Below, in pieces: positions 16,988 through 25,362 of a stretch of DNA of 64,000 bases (its first letter is position 1; every line of letters begins with the position of its first letter). This stretch comes from Chitinophagaceae bacterium (lineage in GTDB: Bacteria > Bacteroidota > Bacteroidia > Chitinophagales > Chitinophagaceae), in contig CAHJWK010000008.1 of NCBI GenBank assembly GCA_903642275.1, forward strand, positions 1-64,000, given 5' to 3'. The translations under genes and the position numbers were made by a program. A model generated the notes under the pieces. The model worked only from the letters and a program-made list of their open reading frames with translations, did not search any database and was not told the DNA's origin.

Positions 16988-18051
16988 TGAATATTGAAAA
17001 ACTATACATTGATGCTTTAAATCTATTACAACAATTAATTTCTATTCCCGCATTTTCAAACGAAGAAAATAAAACGGCCGATGCGATTGAGAAATTTCTT
17101 CAATCAAAAAATATAACAACAAACAGGTTGCTGAATAATGTTTGGTGCGTCAATAAATATTTTGATTCACTCAAGCCAACAATTCTTTTAAACTCGCATC
17201 ACGATACAGTTAAACCAAATAAACAATACACCAGAGATCCTTTTAAAGCGGGTATTGAAGACGGAAAATTATTTGGCTTAGGCAGCAACGACGCCGGCGG
17301 TTGTTTGGTTGCATTAATCTCTACATTTATTAATTATTACAATCAACAAAATTTACAATACAATCTTGTTTTAGCAGCCACTGGGGAAGAAGAAATCAGT
17401 GGTAAAAATGGTATTGAAGTATTGTTGCCACAACTACCAAATATAAATTGTGCAATCGTTGGCGAACCAACATTAATGAACCTCGCTGTTGCTGAAAAAG
17501 GCTTACTGGTATTGGATTGTACAGCTTATGGCAAAGCAGGCCATGCAGCAAGAGAAGAAGGTGATAATGCCATTTTTAAAGCTATGAAAGATATTGAATG
17601 GTATCGAACATTTAAGTTTGATAAAGTATCTGAATTACTTGGTCCAAACAAGATGAGCGTTACCATCATAAATGCAGGTTCGCAACACAATGTGGTTCCG
17701 GTTGAATGCAGTTATACAGTTGATATTCGCATAAATGAATTGTATGATTTTGATGAAGTGATCCATATTATTAAACAAAATATTCAATCTGAAATTGTTC
17801 CTAGAAGCCTTCGGTTAAATTCAACCAATATTAAATTAGATCATCCTTTAGTTAAAGCAGGAATAGATTTAAAGAGAACTTATTATGGTTCACCAACAAC
17901 AAGTGATAAAGCATTAATGCCATTTCCTGCATTGAAGATAGGGCCGGGTGATAGTGCACGGAGTCATAGCGCAGATGAGTTTATTTATATTGATGACATA
18001 AGGGAGGGAATTGAATTGTACATTCAGTTGTTGAACAAAGTAATTTTATAG
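16987..18051 (+). CDS. argE: Acyl-ornithine/acyl-citrulline deacylase (M20 family)
   Basis: An M20 metallohydrolase of 354 residues with a dinuclear zinc site: His72 and Asp73-Thr-Val in NSHHDTVKP, Asp102 in GSNDAGG, and Glu134/Glu135 in TGEEEISG, followed by the dimerisation domain and a C-terminal histidine in ARSHSADEF. In the acyl-ornithine carbamoyltransferase pathway this enzyme removes the acyl group from N-acylcitrulline, giving citrulline for ArgG. The ATG shares one base with the argB stop (TAATG), so translation is coupled. Confidence 0.9.
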   Translation: MNIEKLYIDALNLLQQLISIPAFSNEENKTADAIEKFLQSKNITTNRLLNNVWCVNKYFDSLKPTILLNSHHDTVKPNKQYTRDPFKAGIEDGKLFGLGSNDAGGCLVALISTFINYYNQQNLQYNLVLAATGEEEISGKNGIEVLLPQLPNINCAIVGEPTLMNLAVAEKGLLVLDCTAYGKAGHAAREEGDNAIFKAMKDIEWYRTFKFDKVSELLGPNKMSVTIINAGSQHNVVPVECSYTVDIRINELYDFDEVIHIIKQNIQSEIVPRSLRLNSTNIKLDHPLVKAGIDLKRTYYGSPTTSDKALMPFPALKIGPGDSARSHSADEFIYIDDIREGIELYIQLLNKVIL

Positions 18052-18052
18052 A

Positions 18053-19390
18053 ATGAAGCTTTGGCAAAAAAATAATACTAATGTAAGCAAACAAGTTGAA
18101 CAATTCACTGTTGGCAATGATCATGAATTTGATTTACAGCTTGCACCATTTGACTTGCTTGGAAATATAGCCCATGCAAAGATGTTAGAGACTGTTGATT
18201 TACTTACGAAAGATGAAGCAGAAGTACTTATCAAAGAACTTAAGTCAATCTATAATTCTATTCAAAATTCACAGTTCAAGATTAACGAAGACATTGAAGA
18301 CGTTCATTCACAAATAGAATTTCTATTAACCAAAAAGCTGGGCAATGTTGGCAAGAAAATTCATTCTGCAAGAAGCAGGAATGACCAGGTTTTGGTTGAT
18401 ATAAAATTATTTCTTCGACATGAAATTGAACAACTCGTTTTAACTGTTCAATCTTTTTTTGAGTTGCTGATTGAACAAAGTGAGAAACATAAAGATGATT
18501 TACTGCCCGGCTATACGCATTTGCAGTTAGCCATGCCTTCATCATTTGGTTTATGGTTTGGCGCTTATGCAGAAAGTTTGATTGATGATTTAGTTGTATT
18601 GAAATCTGCTTACGAAATCGTTAATAAAAATCCTTTGGGTTCTGCAGCAGGTTATGGTTCATCATTCGCAATCAACCGCACTTTAACAACAGCATTATTA
18701 GGTTTTGATGATATGCATTATAATGTTGTGTATGCGCAAATGAGCCGTGGTAAAACGGAACGGATTGTTGCATCTGCAGTAGCAAACATTGCAGATACTT
18801 TAGCAAAGCTTTCAATGGATGTTTGCCTGTACGTAAATCAAAATTTTGGCTTTATTTCATTTCCCGCAGAATTTACAACAGGCAGCAGCATAATGCCTCA
18901 TAAAAAAAATCCTGATGTATTTGAGTTGATACGTTCACATTGCAACCAGATAAAATCATTACCAAATGAAATCATGCTGATGACAACCAATTTGCCTTCC
19001 GGCTATCATCGTGATTTACAGTTACTAAAACAAAATTTATTTCCTGCATTTACAATGCTAAAAGACTGCGTCAATGTTGCTTCATTAATGTTAAGTAATG
19101 TTGAAATAAAAAAAGATATTCTTCAGGATGAAAAATATAAATATCTCTTTAGTGTAGAAGAAGTTAACAAACTTGTTTTACAAGGCTTGCCTTTTCGTGA
19201 TGCTTATAAAAAAATTGGATTGAATATTGAAGCAAATAACTTCAGTTACTCAACAGCATTAGAGCATACGCATGAAGGCAGCATAGGAAATTTAATGAAT
19301 GATAAGATTGCTATTAACATGCAATCTGTAATTGATAGCTTTCAATTCTTTAAATATCATAAAGCAATAGAAGCGTTATTGAATGAATGA
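18053..19390 (+). CDS. argH: Argininosuccinate lyase
   Basis: A 445-residue fumarase/aspartase superfamily enzyme that splits argininosuccinate to arginine and fumarate. Visible motifs are NDHEFDLQLAPFD, EDVHSQIE, KIHSARSRNDQV, the helix with LPGYTHLQLAMPSSFG, and the signature loop GSSIMPHKKNPD near residues 277-288, which holds the catalytic serine. The gene starts one base after argE and closes the arginine operon; a 57-base gap follows. Length is near the family norm. Confidence 0.95.
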   Translation: MKLWQKNNTNVSKQVEQFTVGNDHEFDLQLAPFDLLGNIAHAKMLETVDLLTKDEAEVLIKELKSIYNSIQNSQFKINEDIEDVHSQIEFLLTKKLGNVGKKIHSARSRNDQVLVDIKLFLRHEIEQLVLTVQSFFELLIEQSEKHKDDLLPGYTHLQLAMPSSFGLWFGAYAESLIDDLVVLKSAYEIVNKNPLGSAAGYGSSFAINRTLTTALLGFDDMHYNVVYAQMSRGKTERIVASAVANIADTLAKLSMDVCLYVNQNFGFISFPAEFTTGSSIMPHKKNPDVFELIRSHCNQIKSLPNEIMLMTTNLPSGYHRDLQLLKQNLFPAFTMLKDCVNVASLMLSNVEIKKDILQDEKYKYLFSVEEVNKLVLQGLPFRDAYKKIGLNIEANNFSYSTALEHTHEGSIGNLMNDKIAINMQSVIDSFQFFKYHKAIEALLNE

Positions 19391-19447
19391 TCGTTTTAAA
19401 ATTCCTTAAAGGAGTAATTAATTTTTTAAACGTTTATACTTCAATGT

Positions 19448-20206
19448 ATGGTAAAAGATTATCCGGGTGAAAGATGGAAAGAAGTAAAATTTAATTTTGA
19501 TTTTACTAACGATTACAAACTTGAAACCTCAAATTTTGGACGACTGAAATCTTTTAATAAAGTCTCTGACGGTGCTATCATAAATGGTACAATGATTAAT
19601 GGCTACCGTATTATAAGGTTAAAATTTTTTAAACCCAGAGAAGAAAAAACGCAATCAAAAATTTTCCGTTTACAAAAGCAGTTTAATAATCATACAAAAG
19701 AAATAGCTGAGCATACAAAACAAAAGACTTCTAAAAAGTTTATTGTAGAGAAAGAAGAAGAACTTAAGATAATCCGTAAACAACTAAATAAGGTTTTTAA
19801 AGAAGACAGGAAATACAGAACAATGAACTATCATAGTCTTATACACAGATTAGTGGCTGAGTACTTTCTACCTAAACCCAAACCTGGTGAAACCAAAGTT
19901 GCGCATCTTGATTACAACAAGCTAAATAACAAGGTTGATAATTTAAAATGGATGGCGCCGGAAGAAAATTTTAAGCATCAGCAAAAAAGCCCGCATGTTA
20001 TTAATGAAAAACATTTGCGTAGAACAGGCGTAAAACCAAACACAAATGTTGCAAAGCTCACAGTTACAAAAGTGATGTTATTAAAGAAGCTCCTCAATCA
20101 AAACAAACCTATAAAGCAATTAATAAAACAGTTTAAAATTACTGACACACAAATATTACGTATAAAGCGCGGTGAAAACTGGAAGCACATTCCTGCAGCA
20201 AACTAG
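19448..20206 (+). CDS. NUMOD4/HNH endonuclease-like protein
   Basis: A 252-residue protein. The N-terminus (GERWKEV...YKLETSNFGRLKSF, up to INGYRIIRL) fits NUMOD4, a DNA-binding module of homing endonucleases. A highly charged helical segment at about 65-120 follows. An HNH_3-like core then reads HSLIHRLVAEYFL...VAHLDYNKLNNKVDNLKWM, with the usual histidines and asparagines. The C-terminus (AKLTVTKVMLLKKLL...ITDTQILRIKRGENW) looks like a helix-turn-helix of the NUMOD/IENR type. It is free-standing, not inside an intron or intein. Whether it cuts DNA is unknown. It follows argH by 57 bases on the same strand. Confidence 0.8.
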   Translation: MVKDYPGERWKEVKFNFDFTNDYKLETSNFGRLKSFNKVSDGAIINGTMINGYRIIRLKFFKPREEKTQSKIFRLQKQFNNHTKEIAEHTKQKTSKKFIVEKEEELKIIRKQLNKVFKEDRKYRTMNYHSLIHRLVAEYFLPKPKPGETKVAHLDYNKLNNKVDNLKWMAPEENFKHQQKSPHVINEKHLRRTGVKPNTNVAKLTVTKVMLLKKLLNQNKPIKQLIKQFKITDTQILRIKRGENWKHIPAAN

Positions 20207-20209
20207 CAA

Positions 20210-20809
20210 TTAAAATTTTACGCCTGCTTCAATTTTTATTGGTAATGTATTTTCTGCAGGTGGTATCGGGCAATTATAACCATCTGTATAAGCACAATAT
20301 GGGTTATACGCTTTATTAAAGTTGATTACTATGTGGTCGCTTTGCGGTATGTTTAAGTCAATATAACGGCCGCCTTCATATGTTTCGTTGCCGCTGGTTG
20401 CATCAGTAAAAGGAATGAATAAATAATCTTTATACTCAGATGATTTTATTAATTCCAGCGACTGATATATGTTCAGTTTATAGCTTTTATTATCAAGCAT
20501 AAAAATAACTTCTGCATACTTTACATAAGTTTTACGCATGCCGCTTGATGTGCTCATTTGAAAAGATTTTTCATTAGGTGTTCTTATAAATTTTGCATTA
20601 ACGGCATACTTTGCATCAACCGGATAAAAATGAATACCCTTAAAATTTTTCTTTGCTTTCGGGCTTAATGGTGACGTTGAAGGATTATCATATTCAGCTT
20701 TTAACTCGCTTTCAAATCTTTTTGTATCATTCACAAAAGCGGTATCGCTTTGAGAAAAAGATTTCAGTTGTATAAGTGCAATTGTCAGTATAAATAAAAC
20801 TTGCTTCAT
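20210..20809 (-). CDS. DUF1684 family secreted protein
   Basis: A 199-residue protein with a signal peptide (MKQVLFILTIALIQLKSFSQ). The DUF1684 hallmark is clear in the C-terminal half: FIPFTDATSGNETYEGGRYID, then INFNKAYNPYCAYTDGYNCP and PPAENTLPIKIEAG. The FKGIHFYPVD segment starts the domain. The biochemical function of this widespread family is unknown; export suggests a periplasmic or surface role. It ends 4 bases from the convergent HNH gene. Confidence 0.88.
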   Translation of the reverse strand: MKQVLFILTIALIQLKSFSQSDTAFVNDTKRFESELKAEYDNPSTSPLSPKAKKNFKGIHFYPVDAKYAVNAKFIRTPNEKSFQMSTSSGMRKTYVKYAEVIFMLDNKSYKLNIYQSLELIKSSEYKDYLFIPFTDATSGNETYEGGRYIDLNIPQSDHIVINFNKAYNPYCAYTDGYNCPIPPAENTLPIKIEAGVKF

Positions 20810-20880
20810 AGAAAATAAAAGCTAAATTAACTGCATTATTATAAGCATTGTTTCATCTCGCATTTTTTTAAATAATTTAT

Positions 20881-21363
20881 ATGAGTAACAAAAAACAGAA
20901 GAAAGGCCCAGGCAAAATATTTGACAGCTTTTCAACTGCAGTCACTAAAATAACGGGCAAACCAATATCTTTTATAATTGCTTTTGTAGTTATAATTGTG
21001 TGGGCAATTTCTGGGCCTTTTTTTCATTTTTCAGATACCTGGCAACTGGTTATAAATACAGGTACAACTATTATAACTTTTTTAATGGTGTTTGTAATTC
21101 AGCAATCGCAAAACAAAGACACAATAGCTGTTCACCTTAAATTAAATGAATTGATTGCCGCTACAAAAGGCGCCAGTAACAGGCTGATTGATGTAGAAGA
21201 TTTAACGCCAACAGAATTAGATACACTTAAAAAATTTTATGTAACGCTATCCAAGCTTGCAGAAAAAGAGAACGACATCAGTTGCACGCATACTATTGAA
21301 GAAGCAGAAGATTTACATCATGAAAAAATACAAACAACAAGGCCTAAGGGCAATAAAAAATAG
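20881..21363 (+). CDS. Low-affinity iron permease family membrane protein
   Basis: A 160-residue inner-membrane protein matching the PF04120 pattern: a short cytoplasmic N-terminus with FDSFSTAVTKITGKP, two transmembrane helices (about 29-48 and 59-78), and the very conserved FLMVFVIQQSQNKDTIAVHLKLNELI. The acidic C-terminal tail carries DVEDLTPTELDTL. The family is named after a yeast iron permease, but iron transport by the bacterial members is not established. Confidence 0.85.
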   Translation: MSNKKQKKGPGKIFDSFSTAVTKITGKPISFIIAFVVIIVWAISGPFFHFSDTWQLVINTGTTIITFLMVFVIQQSQNKDTIAVHLKLNELIAATKGASNRLIDVEDLTPTELDTLKKFYVTLSKLAEKENDISCTHTIEEAEDLHHEKIQTTRPKGNKK

Positions 21364-21366
21364 CTT

Positions 21367-21903
21367 TTAAAAGCTATTCTTCCACATCATGCTTTCAATT
21401 GGCTTATCCGGCTGCGCATTATATTTTGCGTTTTTCTTTTGATTGTATTTTACTTCAATCTCGCCATCTACCGGAAAATAAATCAGTTGCCCAATCGGCA
21501 TATTTTTATACACTTTCACCGGTTGCTTCACAGAAATTTCCAGCGTCCAGTTGCCGCAAAAACCAACATCACCTTTGCCTGCTGTTGCATGTATATCAAT
21601 ACCCAATCGCCCTGTAGAACTCTTTCCTTCCAAAAACGGAACATGCGCATGTGTCTCTGTATATTCAGCCGTTGTGCCCAGATAAAATATGTGCGGATAC
21701 AACACAAAACCTTCTTCCGGAATTTCAAAATATTCAATTTCGTTATGCTTCTTCGCATCTAAAATGTGCTCCCGATACGTTGCCAGCCACTTGCCTAAAT
21801 GCACATCATAACTGTTGCTGCCAAGGCTTTCACGGTCGTAAGGCACTATCTTAATTGTGCCTTTGCTTATCTCTTCAAGTATGCGTGTATCAGAAAGAAT
21901 CAT
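21367..21903 (-). CDS. dcd: dCTP deaminase
   Basis: A 178-residue homotrimeric dUTPase-fold enzyme that deaminates dCTP to dUTP for thymidylate synthesis. Recognisable blocks are MILSDTRILEEI, SLGSNSYDVHLG, FLEGKSSTGRLGIDIHATAG with the catalytic serine/arginine region, GFCGNWTLEIS with the Glu general base, and MPIGQLIYF. The C-terminal AKYNAQPDKPIESMMW is the nucleotide-covering arm. It converges on the membrane protein gene with a 3-base gap. Confidence 0.93.
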   Translation of the reverse strand: MILSDTRILEEISKGTIKIVPYDRESLGSNSYDVHLGKWLATYREHILDAKKHNEIEYFEIPEEGFVLYPHIFYLGTTAEYTETHAHVPFLEGKSSTGRLGIDIHATAGKGDVGFCGNWTLEISVKQPVKVYKNMPIGQLIYFPVDGEIEVKYNQKKNAKYNAQPDKPIESMMWKNSF

Positions 21904-22028
21904 TTTAGTTTATAGTTTTCAGTTTGTGGTTTATAGTTGTATTTCCGATGTTATTTAGTACTTCGTATATCTTAATTCATTCGTTGTTGTTTTGGGGCTC
22001 TCTTCGTTAATCTGTAGTTCAACTTTTG

Positions 22029-22113
22029 CTCGGGCTTTACGTTACAAGTCCGGCACAAAGCCTGAACACAAATCTTCACCGTGCTTTTCACTCCAATCCC
22101 GCAGCCGCTCATC
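22029..22113. repeat. G+C-richer island resembling a dispersed intergenic repeat
   Basis: In the 304-base gap between dcd and the transferase gene, this stretch stands out as G+C-richer than its surroundings. GGCTTT (22033-22038) pairs with AAAGCC (22057-22062), followed by CACTCCAATCCCGCAGCC. The layout recalls dispersed intergenic elements I associate with related Bacteroidota, but this is from memory and unverified. The flanks consist of short repeated words (TTTATAGTTTTCAG-type at 21906-21941; ATCGTAAATCT-type at 22170-22206). No gene is apparent. Confidence 0.35.
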
Positions 22114-22207
22114 CTTACTAACTTTATTCAGCAATTTAAAACACGTTAAGTTTTAAGCCACATACAAATAAATCGTAAATCTGCAATCTAAAATCGTAAA
22201 TCTAAAG

Positions 22208-22867
22208 TTGTCTTTATTTTATCAACATACAATCAACCAAACCACAAAACTTGGCATCTGGAAAATTGAAGAAGATGAAAATTTCTTCCTGCAAAAAGTT
22301 CCTTTACAACAAACTATTACACATCCGCATAAACGCTTACAACACTTAGCCGGCCGCTATTTATTACAATATTTATTTTCTGATTTTCCTTATACAGAAA
22401 TTTTAATTGCCGATACACGCAAGCCTTATCTTCAAAATGAGCAATATCATTTTTCTATTTCTCACTGTAGCAACTATGCTGCGGCAATTGTAAGTTCAAC
22501 ACGTCGTGTTGGTATTGATATAGAAATTTCATCAATAAAAGTTGAACGCATTGCGCACAAGTTCATTCATCAGTCAGAATTAAAATATCTCGAAGATTAT
22601 CCAATTAATAATTCAAAATTAGTAATTCAAAATCCTGCTATTGATTATCAACTATTAACTGTTCTATGGTCTTCAAAAGAAGCCATTTTTAAATGGTACA
22701 GTTTGGGTGGTGTTGATTTTAAAGAACACATGCAGCTTGCAGGCATTATACAAAAGCAAAACGACAGCTTGCAGCTGCCGTTTATATTTAAAAAAGAAAT
22801 CCCAATTCAGTTAAACATTACTGCAAAAATTTTCGATGCACTTGTGTTAAGCTGGCTTGCTGATTAA
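22208..22867 (+). CDS. 4'-phosphopantetheinyl transferase superfamily protein
   Basis: A 219-residue Sfp-type transferase, expected to move phosphopantetheine from CoA to a carrier protein. The magnesium/CoA motif is GIDIE in RRVGIDIEISS, preceded by FSISHCSNYAAAIVS and followed by WSSKEAIFKWY, the second catalytic signature. TTG at 22208 is the first usable start; no ATG gives a full N-terminus. An in-frame TAATTCAAAAT repeat lies between the two motifs. Most likely it activates the fatty-acid acyl carrier protein or a secondary-metabolism carrier; which one cannot be told. Confidence 0.88.
   Translation: MSLFYQHTINQTTKLGIWKIEEDENFFLQKVPLQQTITHPHKRLQHLAGRYLLQYLFSDFPYTEILIADTRKPYLQNEQYHFSISHCSNYAAAIVSSTRRVGIDIEISSIKVERIAHKFIHQSELKYLEDYPINNSKLVIQNPAIDYQLLTVLWSSKEAIFKWYSLGGVDFKEHMQLAGIIQKQNDSLQLPFIFKKEIPIQLNITAKIFDALVLSWLAD
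22609..22633 (+). repeat. In-frame direct repeat in the phosphopantetheinyl transferase (TAATTCAAAAT x2)
   Basis: Two exact 11-bp copies 14 bp apart encode the loop segment NNSKLVIQNP between the catalytic motifs. The same word family fills nearby intergenic DNA. Confidence 0.6.
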
Positions 22868-22869
22868 TG

Positions 22870-23355
22870 TTATATATTTTTATCCGCTGCATCTTCCAAT
22901 GCCTGTATATTAAACTTTTTCATTTGCATCATTGCACCCATAACGCGGTCACGTTGTGCTGCGTCTTTTGTATCAATTAATTCAAAAAAACGTTTGGGTA
23001 CAATCTGCCAGCTTAAACCAAACCTATCTTTCAGCCAGCCGCATTCAACTTCTTTACCACCTTCTGTAAGCTTGCTCCAGTAGTAATCTACTTCATTCTG
23101 GTCGTCGCAATTCACAACAAAAGAAATGGCTTCATTAAATTTAAAAACAGGCCCGGCATTTAATGCTGTAAACACTTGTCCATCTACCGTAAAACCGATT
23201 GTCATTACCAAACCTTTTGGCATCGGGCCGGTATCGCCATAATGTGTTACAACATCAATGGAAGAATTTTTAAAAACGGAAACATAAAAGTTTGCAGCTT
23301 CTTCTGCATTGGTATCAAACCAGAGAAACGGGGTTATTTTTTTTTCAATTGACAT
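22870..23355 (-). CDS. VOC/PhnB-like superfamily protein
   Basis: A 161-residue protein of the PhnB-like (3-demethylubiquinone methyltransferase-like) VOC branch. Blocks: ITPFLWFDTNAEEAANFYVSVF, VMTIGFTVDGQVFTALNAGP, FNEAISFVVNCDDQNEVDYYW, CGWLKDRFGLSWQIVP, and a C-terminal AMMQMKKFNIQALEDA helix. These proteins have paired beta-alpha-beta-beta-beta units, but the metal site is often incomplete, and the reaction is unknown for most members. Convergent with the transferase gene. Confidence 0.88.
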   Translation of the reverse strand: MSIEKKITPFLWFDTNAEEAANFYVSVFKNSSIDVVTHYGDTGPMPKGLVMTIGFTVDGQVFTALNAGPVFKFNEAISFVVNCDDQNEVDYYWSKLTEGGKEVECGWLKDRFGLSWQIVPKRFFELIDTKDAAQRDRVMGAMMQMKKFNIQALEDAADKNI

Positions 23356-23380
23356 AGCGTTTTGTTTTATGATTAGGACA

Positions 23381-23409
23381 CAAATTTACTTGCATTCATC
23401 AAAAGCAAA
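23381..23409 (-). promoter_or_regulatory. Bacteroidota promoter for the VOC gene (TTTG-N17-TAAATTTG)
   Basis: On the minus strand, TTTG (23406-23409) is followed after 17 bases by TAAATTTG (23381-23388), fitting the -33/-7 consensus of the primary sigma factor in this phylum. The ATG lies 25 bases downstream. Confidence 0.55.
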
Positions 23410-23499
23410 TATGCCTGCAGTGACATATAAAGGGTTGTTTGCGAAAACTTTTAAATACTTAAAAATGTACAGCTAACAGGTTTATGAAAACAACCGCAT

Positions 23500-23507
23500 T
23501 AAGTTTG
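23500..23507 (+). promoter_or_regulatory. Candidate -7 element (TAAGTTTG) for the alpha-glucosidase gene
   Basis: Matches TAnnTTTG and sits 24 bases before the TTG start of the GH13 gene. A -33 element is not obvious. Confidence 0.4.
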
Positions 23508-23531
23508 CCATTCACTTAAATTTAAAAAAAA

Positions 23532-25196
23532 TTGAAAAAAGCCTGGTGGAAAGAAGCTATTGTTTACCAGATATATCCCCGAAGTTTTAAAGATAGTAAT
23601 GGTGATGGCATTGGCGATTTACAAGGCATCATATCCAAACTCGATTATATAAAAAGTTTAGGCATTGATGTAATTTGGCTTAACCCAATCTATTCATCAC
23701 CCAATGATGATATGGGTTATGATATTTCTGATTACAGCAATATTATGCATGAGTTTGGAACGATGGAAGATTTTGATGCATTGCTGAAAGGTTTGCATGA
23801 ACGTGACATAAAGCTCATTATGGATTTGGTGGTAAACCACAGCAGCGACGAACACAAATGGTTTGTTGAATCAAGAAAATCAAGAGACAATTATTACCGT
23901 GATTATTACCACTGGTGGCCCGCAGAAAAAGGGAAGCCTGCGCCACGATGGAGTTTTTTTGATAAAGATGGTGATGCCTGGAAATATGATGAAACAACTA
24001 ATGCTTACTACCTGCATTATTTTTCAGTAAAACAACCGGATTTAAACTGGGAAAATCCAAAACTGCGCAAAGAGATTTATGACATGATGCACTTCTGGTT
24101 TAAGAAAGGTATTGATGGTTTTCGCATGGACGTGATTACATTTATTTCGAAGGATACTTCCTTTCCGCCCATACCTGGAAAATACAAAGGCAAGATGTGG
24201 GATTATTTTTACGGGAACGGCCCGCACCTGCATGAATATTTACAGGAGATGAACCGCGAAGTGTTAAGTCAATATGATTGCTTAACAGTTGCTGAAGGTC
24301 CCGGAACATCAATTGAAAACGTACATGATTTGGTTGATGAAGACCGGCATGAATTGCAAATGAGTTATCACTTTGACCATACTTACATGGGATTTCTACC
24401 AAGAAAAATGATAACAGAGGCATCTAAAAATTTGATTGAGTTTAAAAAGATTTTTAGCCGTTGGGATGCTGCTTTTGATGAAAAAGGTTGGGGCACTGTT
24501 TACCTCGGTAACCACGACCAGCCACGCATGGTAACACGCTGGGGAAATGATAGCGAGGAATGGCGGGAGCTATCTTCTAAAATGCTTACTACGTTTATCT
24601 TATCAATGAAGGGAACGCCTTATTATTATATGGGTGATGAGATTGGAATGACCAATATAAAGTTTGATAATATAGAAGATTACAGAGACCTTGAAACAAT
24701 TGGCTGGCATGGATTAGTAAAGCGTGAAGGTGGTAATCTTGTTGAATTTATTGAATCGCATAAGATAACAGGCCGTGATAACGGTCGTACTCCCATGCAA
24801 TGGAATGATGCAACAAACAGTGGTTTTACAACCGGTAATTCCTGGCTGAAAATCAACCCAAATTATACAATGGTAAATGTTGATGCTGCGGAAAAAAATG
24901 AAGATAGCTGCCTATATTATTTCAGGAAGATGGTACAACTGCGCAAAGAAAATCATGTATTGGTTTATGGAAAATACACATTGCTGAATGAAGATAATCC
25001 GCAGGTGTATGCTTATACAAGAGAACTGGATAATAAAAAGTTTTTGGTGTTGCTAAACTTTTCTCCAAATGATGCCACAGCAGAAACAGGAATCGATATA
25101 AGCAACGCAAAACCTATGATTTGCAATTATTCAAACCGTACAATGGGTAATCAGTTGCGGCCTTATGAAGCTGTGATTTATAAACTATATGTATGA
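23532..25196 (+). CDS. GH13 alpha-glucosidase (oligo-1,6-glucosidase type)
   Basis: A cytoplasmic GH13 exo-glucosidase of 554 residues. The start WWKEAIVYQIYPRSF and NGDGIGDLQGI are typical of oligo-1,6-glucosidase/trehalose-phosphate hydrolase relatives. Catalytic residues: nucleophile Asp200 in GFRMDVI, acid/base Glu255 in VAEGPG, and Asp329 in LGNHDQPR. TTG at 23532 is chosen because the family N-terminus begins right there; no ATG is available. No signal peptide. It would release glucose from short alpha-glucosides. A GH97 enzyme and an alpha-amylase lie elsewhere in the window. Confidence 0.92.
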   Translation: MKKAWWKEAIVYQIYPRSFKDSNGDGIGDLQGIISKLDYIKSLGIDVIWLNPIYSSPNDDMGYDISDYSNIMHEFGTMEDFDALLKGLHERDIKLIMDLVVNHSSDEHKWFVESRKSRDNYYRDYYHWWPAEKGKPAPRWSFFDKDGDAWKYDETTNAYYLHYFSVKQPDLNWENPKLRKEIYDMMHFWFKKGIDGFRMDVITFISKDTSFPPIPGKYKGKMWDYFYGNGPHLHEYLQEMNREVLSQYDCLTVAEGPGTSIENVHDLVDEDRHELQMSYHFDHTYMGFLPRKMITEASKNLIEFKKIFSRWDAAFDEKGWGTVYLGNHDQPRMVTRWGNDSEEWRELSSKMLTTFILSMKGTPYYYMGDEIGMTNIKFDNIEDYRDLETIGWHGLVKREGGNLVEFIESHKITGRDNGRTPMQWNDATNSGFTTGNSWLKINPNYTMVNVDAAEKNEDSCLYYFRKMVQLRKENHVLVYGKYTLLNEDNPQVYAYTRELDNKKFLVLLNFSPNDATAETGIDISNAKPMICNYSNRTMGNQLRPYEAVIYKLYV

Positions 25197-25362
25197 TATG
25201 TATTATTTTTTGCACTGAATAAGATAAGTCTAAACCTCCACTTTCACTATACATTTACATTTTTACAATAATAAACCTGCATGATAGTTGTTATATCACC
25301 TTAAGAAAAAAATTTGCTATACAAAATTCTACACGTACAACCTTACTGCTAAATTAAAGTGT

